A stretch of 64,000 bases of DNA from JAWPMT01 sp965242775. GTDB taxonomy: Bacteria; Bacteroidota; Bacteroidia; Cytophagales; Cyclobacteriaceae. The notes beneath the pieces were generated by a model. The model worked only from the letters and a program-made list of their open reading frames with translations. It searched no databases and was not told the origin of the DNA. The translations under genes were made by a program, and so were the position numbers. This document shows positions 62,656 to 64,000 of the stretch, one piece after another. The stretch lies in NCBI GenBank assembly GCA_965242775.1, contig CBDETI010000027.1:1-64000 (forward strand), read 5' to 3'. The first letter of the stretch is position 1. Every line of letters begins with the position of its first letter.

Positions 62656-63564
62656 ATGAACAGATATACCTTATCTATTTCGTTTCTGGTTATGGCGGCA
62701 ACCTTAAGAGCCCAATACGACCCGGCAACGGGAAATTACCAGTGGCATGCTCCCAAGAACTTCAATCTCATTGGGAATAGTGAGTGGAGTTTTGATTTTT
62801 CCGCGGGGACTCAAAATGGCCTCTGGCATGTCTGGGATCCTACGCTCGGCCCAATATTATCGGTACGGAACACCGGTCGCATAGGGTTGTTAAATCTCAA
62901 TCCGGCGGGCCTCCTAGACATAGATGCCGGTGACCGGCAAGGAATGGATGGTAAACTCTTACTGCGATCCTCTTCAGGAAGTTATGGGCAAATTCAGATA
63001 TTGAACCCTACATCGGAAGAAGCTTCAATTGCTTTTATAGCCAGAGGGTCTGGTTTTGGGCAATGGCCAACTTCGGCAGATGGTCATTCGCGCGTGTGGG
63101 TAATGGGTACCAATGCCTGGGGAGGTGGTGGAGACATCTTTGCTATTGGCAACAATCAGTACGCCATCGATCATGGCGATGGAAAGCTTCTCACCATAAA
63201 AAGCACCGGAGAAGTAGGCATTGGCACTGCTCCGGCATCAGATGCTAAACTTACAGTGAAGGGTGAAATTCATACCACTTCGGTTAAAGTAAGCCTCGAA
63301 GGTGCCTTAGCTCCTCCCGATTATGTCTTTGAGGAAGATTATGATATGATGACCCTCTCAGAGGTTGAAGCTTTCATCGAAGACAATAAGCACCTGCCAG
63401 AGGTTCCATCAGCCAAGGAGATGTTGAATGAGGGAATTAAATTGGAAGAAATGAATTTAACCTTACTCAAGAAAATTGAGGAATTAACATTATATGTCAT
63501 TGAACAAAAAAAAACGATCGATGACTTGGAGAGAAGACTGAAGGAAGTAGAAGTCAAAGACTGA
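62656..63564 (+). CDS. Tail-fibre-like exported protein with C-terminal coiled coil
   Basis: A 302-residue protein with signal peptide MNRYTLSISFLVMAATLRAQ. The body has Gly-rich repeats of the type RIGLLNLNPAGLLDI and GEVGIGTAPASDAKLTVKG, common in phage tail-fibre and trimeric surface proteins. The C-terminus has YVFEEDYDMMTLSEVEAFI, HLPEVPSAKEM and then a coiled coil (KIEELTLYVIEQKKTIDDLE). This is a standard Bacteroidota ending that resembles an S74 chaperone region without the catalytic dyad. It is probably a trimeric surface or periplasmic protein. No T9SS tail is present. Phage genes are absent nearby. Confidence 0.82.
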   Translation: MNRYTLSISFLVMAATLRAQYDPATGNYQWHAPKNFNLIGNSEWSFDFSAGTQNGLWHVWDPTLGPILSVRNTGRIGLLNLNPAGLLDIDAGDRQGMDGKLLLRSSSGSYGQIQILNPTSEEASIAFIARGSGFGQWPTSADGHSRVWVMGTNAWGGGGDIFAIGNNQYAIDHGDGKLLTIKSTGEVGIGTAPASDAKLTVKGEIHTTSVKVSLEGALAPPDYVFEEDYDMMTLSEVEAFIEDNKHLPEVPSAKEMLNEGIKLEEMNLTLLKKIEELTLYVIEQKKTIDDLERRLKEVEVKD

Positions 63565-63651
63565 GCAAGTCAAGAAGAGATGTGTCTTACAGGTAAAGAA
63601 GGAAGTAGGAGCAGGGATCAATTGGGGCCTATTTCCAGAACAAAGACCAAT

Positions 63652-63678
63652 CACTATTTTCAAGGATGTGAAATAGTG
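63652..63678. repeat. Intergenic hairpin
   Basis: CACTATTT (63652-63659) and AAATAGTG (63671-63678) can pair. No T-run follows on either strand. It lies between the tail-fibre-like gene and the convergent patatin-like gene. Confidence 0.4.
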
Positions 63679-63735
63679 TGCTTAAAAGAGGGAGCGTATT
63701 TTATGGGTCTAATTCCGGCCTTTAATATTTTTTAT

Positions 63736-64000
63736 TTAAGAAACTTCCATCCCAGACGCCTCCAGCGCTCGCTGAAAACTTTCCCTGCCTACCGCTATCA
63801 TTTGTTCAGCTTTGTGAAAGTCAAAAACCCCGCAAGCATCCCGTGAAATCTGTACGAGTAAATCGGGGGCGTATTTTTCTATGAGCAGGAGGGCCACTTT
63901 ATCCTGCATGAGATGGATCGTTCTAGTAAGCAGATCGAAATAGCCTAGCTTCTTAGTCGCCCGGCTTTCGGAGGGGGGTAGAAGTTTTTCCCAGGCGGTC
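63736..64000 (-). CDS. Patatin-like phospholipase, C-terminal end (partial)
   Basis: An open frame of 87 codons from the window edge to a TAA at 63738-63736; the start is outside the window. The visible part includes YFDLLTRTIHLMQDK, EKYAPDLLVQISRDACGVFD and FHKAEQMIAVGRESFQRALE. These match the end of RssA-like patatin phospholipases, where ISRDACGVFDFHKAE-type sequence is common. The catalytic Ser-Asp dyad would be upstream. The identification rests on this tail alone. Confidence 0.65.
   Translation of the reverse strand, partial: TAWEKLLPPSESRATKKLGYFDLLTRTIHLMQDKVALLLIEKYAPDLLVQISRDACGVFDFHKAEQMIAVGRESFQRALEASGMEVS

Noticed and set aside
62583..62780. A 65-residue frame across the start of the tail-fibre-like gene
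   Set aside because: It lies in another frame, has poor composition and runs into the signal peptide region.
63580..63846. An 88-residue plus-strand frame at the end
   Set aside because: It overlaps the patatin-like gene on the other strand, whose translation is convincing.
1..64000. tRNA, rRNA, insertion sequence and phage genes
   Set aside because: None was found by reading; the tail-fibre-like gene stands alone and has a signal peptide.

Overview
The window looks like a chromosome segment of a free-living Bacteroidota, probably a marine-type Cytophagales relative. The grounds are three giant secreted proteins ending in type IX secretion (T9SS) type A sorting domains, promoters close to the Bacteroidota form (TTG then TAnnTTTG), one-component-style sensor kinases with periplasmic propeller domains, LytTR regulators, WG-repeat and DUF3089 proteins, and frequent TTG/GTG starts. 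No rRNA, tRNA, CRISPR array, insertion sequence or prophage was seen. No gene-free stretch exceeds 300 bases.

Layout. (1) 1-9717: a giant T9SS cargo gene, cut at its 5' end by the window edge and split by one in-frame TAG at 3355-3357 that replaces an otherwise recurring CAG; the frame is open on both sides. It alternates five-repeat propeller-like blocks with a second module, then has cadherin-like repeats and eight tandem 89-residue repeats. (2) 9823-10956: a THUMP-type RNA methyltransferase. (3) 11089-20982: two secreted beta-helix proteins translationally linked to a 2633-residue T9SS protein holding seven near-identical 369-bp repeats. (4) 21039-25270: a propeller sensor kinase, its LuxR-type response regulator and an outer-membrane barrel. 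(5) 25314-28187, minus strand: SulP anion transporter and a MetZ-like sulfhydrylase. (6) 28316-44349: rhodanese, small methyltransferase, TPR/SPINDLY-type O-GlcNAc transferase, a TIGR03032 protein and a 3889-residue surface protein with six seven-motif FG-GAP propellers. (7) 44377-50539: a TRAP-type binding lipoprotein without its permease, an OmpA-family protein, ClpB and a small protein. (8) 50602-64000: a LytTR two-component pair, assorted envelope enzymes, two remnants of T9SS cargo genes, a MerR switch with a divergent cysteine-motif protein, the kbl operon, a tail-fibre-like protein and the end of a patatin-like gene.

How the parts may work together. More than half of the window encodes extracellular repeat proteins with T9SS tails. 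The most interesting unit is region 6: a cytoplasmic protein glycosyltransferase, a methyltransferase and TIGR03032 sit directly upstream of a giant calcium-propeller protein whose unusually long basic N-terminus precedes the export signal. This suggests a dedicated modification or export-priming pathway for one giant surface protein. That link is inferred from gene order only.
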